64,000 nt of DNA from Balaenoptera acutorostrata. Its lineage: Eukaryota > Chordata > Mammalia > Artiodactyla > Balaenopteridae. How positions within the stretch are numbered: position 1 is the first letter of the stretch; each line of letters begins with the position of its first letter. The notes beneath the pieces are model-generated. The model ran no database searches. It was given only the letters and a program-made list of their open reading frames with translations, and was not told where the DNA came from. The position numbers and the translations under genes were made by a program. The stretch is from assembly GCF_949987535.1 (NCBI RefSeq), contig NC_080082.1, positions 46,776,874-46,840,873 on the forward strand. The letters run 5' to 3'. Of the stretch, positions 62,716 through 64,000 are shown piece by piece.

Positions 62716-64000
62716 TACATGGATCCAATTACACACCAGCCAGTTACATCCTAATCCCTACCTAAGTGATAGAAAATAGGTGGAGTCTGCTCTGATCTCC
62801 TTCATGAAAGCCAACACTCAACCACAAGCTGGGAATGTTGTTACTTATCATTCAGGGCTGCCACCTTGCCTTGGCCATGGTTGTAATCCCTAGAAGACAG
62901 AGACAACTCCTGTAAGGAGCAATGCTCAGCAATGCTCTCCCTTAGCCACGGAGCCTCCCCCAGCTGCTCCAGCCACACACACCTGGCTCCTCTCCAAACC
63001 AAGTACAAAGTTGGTACTCAATAACCCTGTGCTGGATGAGGGAATATGGACCAAGTGTGATTGTGGGCTACAGCATCTCTTATGATCATGATCTCTATCC
63101 AAACTTCTCCCCTTTATGATCTCATCCCTCCTCTTGACTGTGAGACACAGGCCAGCCTTGGGAATAAGAGGTGGTTCTGGCATGTTTGTGTCTATGGGCA
63201 TTCGATGTCTTTCAGTGGCCAAGAGAATCAACCACAGACTCTTCAAACATAACTTCCAACTTTGCTTCTCTAACTTCCAACTTCGTGATAAAATGGAAAA
63301 TCCTACACCCCCCTTGCTGGCCAGGGTGCCAGCCCTTCCACCCCGAAACCATCTCTCCGTCCTTGATGTCAACTGTCAACATCTCAAACCAGGGCTTGGG
63401 ACTTTGCCACATGGGATGCCTTTGGTTAGTGACTCAACACAGCATGGTTTGGGTGGATTTAGTGCAATCTATAAGGATTGCAGAGAGCTGTTTAGGGAGA
63501 GTAAAGTGCCTGCCCCCAGTCAGGCAGACAATCCACGCCCAGCCAAGAAGAAAGCTAAAAGGGTCACCACTCCCACTGCATGTTCTAACCACTAGACTGA
63601 GCTCCCGTTGCTTGACAAAAATGATTTGCTTTTAATTAAAATAGGAGCATAAATTATTTTTATCCCTGTATTATTGGGTGGTAAGTAAATTCACAGTAAC
63701 TCACTGGATTTTTAAAAATCTATTTTAAATATAAACACACTGCCATATTTTCTGTGGGTTTGAAAGCTTATGTTAAGTTTGCAAATAAGTCAACTCCATA
63801 AAGATAACATCTTTCCCTAAAAGATGTGTTGCAGTCTAATAGCATGCTATGGAAAATTAACATCTTATTAACAACATACATGAACCATCCCTCAGTTGAA
63901 AAGGTGCAGAGTCGACCTGAGTTCCTTACTGGCCCCTGAGCCCAGGTTGACTGACATGGCAACCTCCAAACCCTCTCCCTCCCCTGGGGGTGTTCTCTGC
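62716..64000. other. Unique sequence; no exon recognised
   Basis: Non-repeat DNA to the window end. Overlapping frames of 148-159 codons on both strands (62926-63635) lack any family signature and are read as chance. The AT-rich part 63600-63870 ('tttgcttttaattaaaatag', 'tgtattattgggtggtaagt') may be conserved but evidence is thin. Confidence 0.4.

Noticed and set aside
62926..63635. Frames of 148-159 codons on both strands near the window end
   Set aside because: Three mutually overlapping frames in unique DNA cannot all be coding, and none has a known feature; read as chance.
1..64000. CRISPR arrays, operons, phage or plasmid modules
   Set aside because: Repeat content (L1, SINE, L2, MIR, LTR) and lack of dense coding show a mammalian nuclear genome; no spaced direct-repeat array was seen.
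1..64000. An undescribed multi-gene biological system
   Set aside because: No intact gene is present. The distinctive features are retrotransposon structures and candidate regulatory DNA, and I found nothing that supports a new protein system.

Overview
This 64 kb window is ordinary mammalian intergenic DNA, almost certainly from a cetacean (whale or dolphin). The species call rests on several copies of a tRNA-derived SINE that opens with 'gggcttccctggtggcgcag' and ends in (A/T-rich) AAATAAATAAAT tails. This is the CHR-type SINE of the Cetacea/hippo/ruminant lineage, and the long form with little CpG decay seen here is typical of whales and dolphins. Baleen and toothed whales cannot be separated from this sequence. 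I find no intact protein-coding gene, no bacterial-style operon, no CRISPR array and no functional RNA gene. Nearly every long reading frame lies in LINE-1 (L1) ORF2, in an older LINE, or looks like chance in GC-rich DNA. The only host-gene remnant I recognise is a frameshifted fragment of an olfactory receptor on the minus strand near 13.0-13.3 kb.

Layout. 0-3 kb: several old L1 fragments. 3-8 kb: mostly unique DNA with a tiny inverted L1 at 5.9 kb. 8-16 kb: CHR SINEs at 8.0, 11.2 and 12.5 kb, two solo endogenous-retrovirus-like LTRs (9.07-9.57 and 14.82-15.48 kb), the olfactory receptor relic, and L2/MIR fragments. 17.1-20.1 kb: a 5'-truncated minus-strand L1 with a young CHR SINE inside it. 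20.1-22.9 kb: unique DNA. 22.9-27.3 kb: an L1 with a 5' inversion, nested in an older L1 tail, with recognisable target-site duplications. 27.5-28.6 kb: a palindromic element split by a SINE, then an L1 tail. 29.4-31.9 kb: a long antisense L2 interrupted by about 0.7 kb of unidentified sequence. 34.8-43.1 kb: a mosaic of old L1 and L2 pieces, a short L1 tail with a 35-bp tandem duplication, and an internally deleted L1 (ORF1 start joined to ORF2 end). 43.1-64 kb: much poorer in repeats, with L2/MIR/LTR relics, one CHR SINE at 61.2 kb, and stretches that look like conserved non-coding (enhancer-like) DNA. The best of these is 55.8-56.9 kb, which carries a perfect 12-bp inverted repeat of a TGATTTAT-type (PBX/HOX-like) motif.

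Nothing here works together as a pathway. The window is a stratified record of retrotransposition: L2/MIR oldest, then old L1 and LTRs, then cetacean/artiodactyl L1, then CHR SINEs. Repeat-poor blocks between them may contain distal regulatory elements of a gene outside the window. Family names come from recalled consensus features, not from a database search, and conservation is inferred from composition only.
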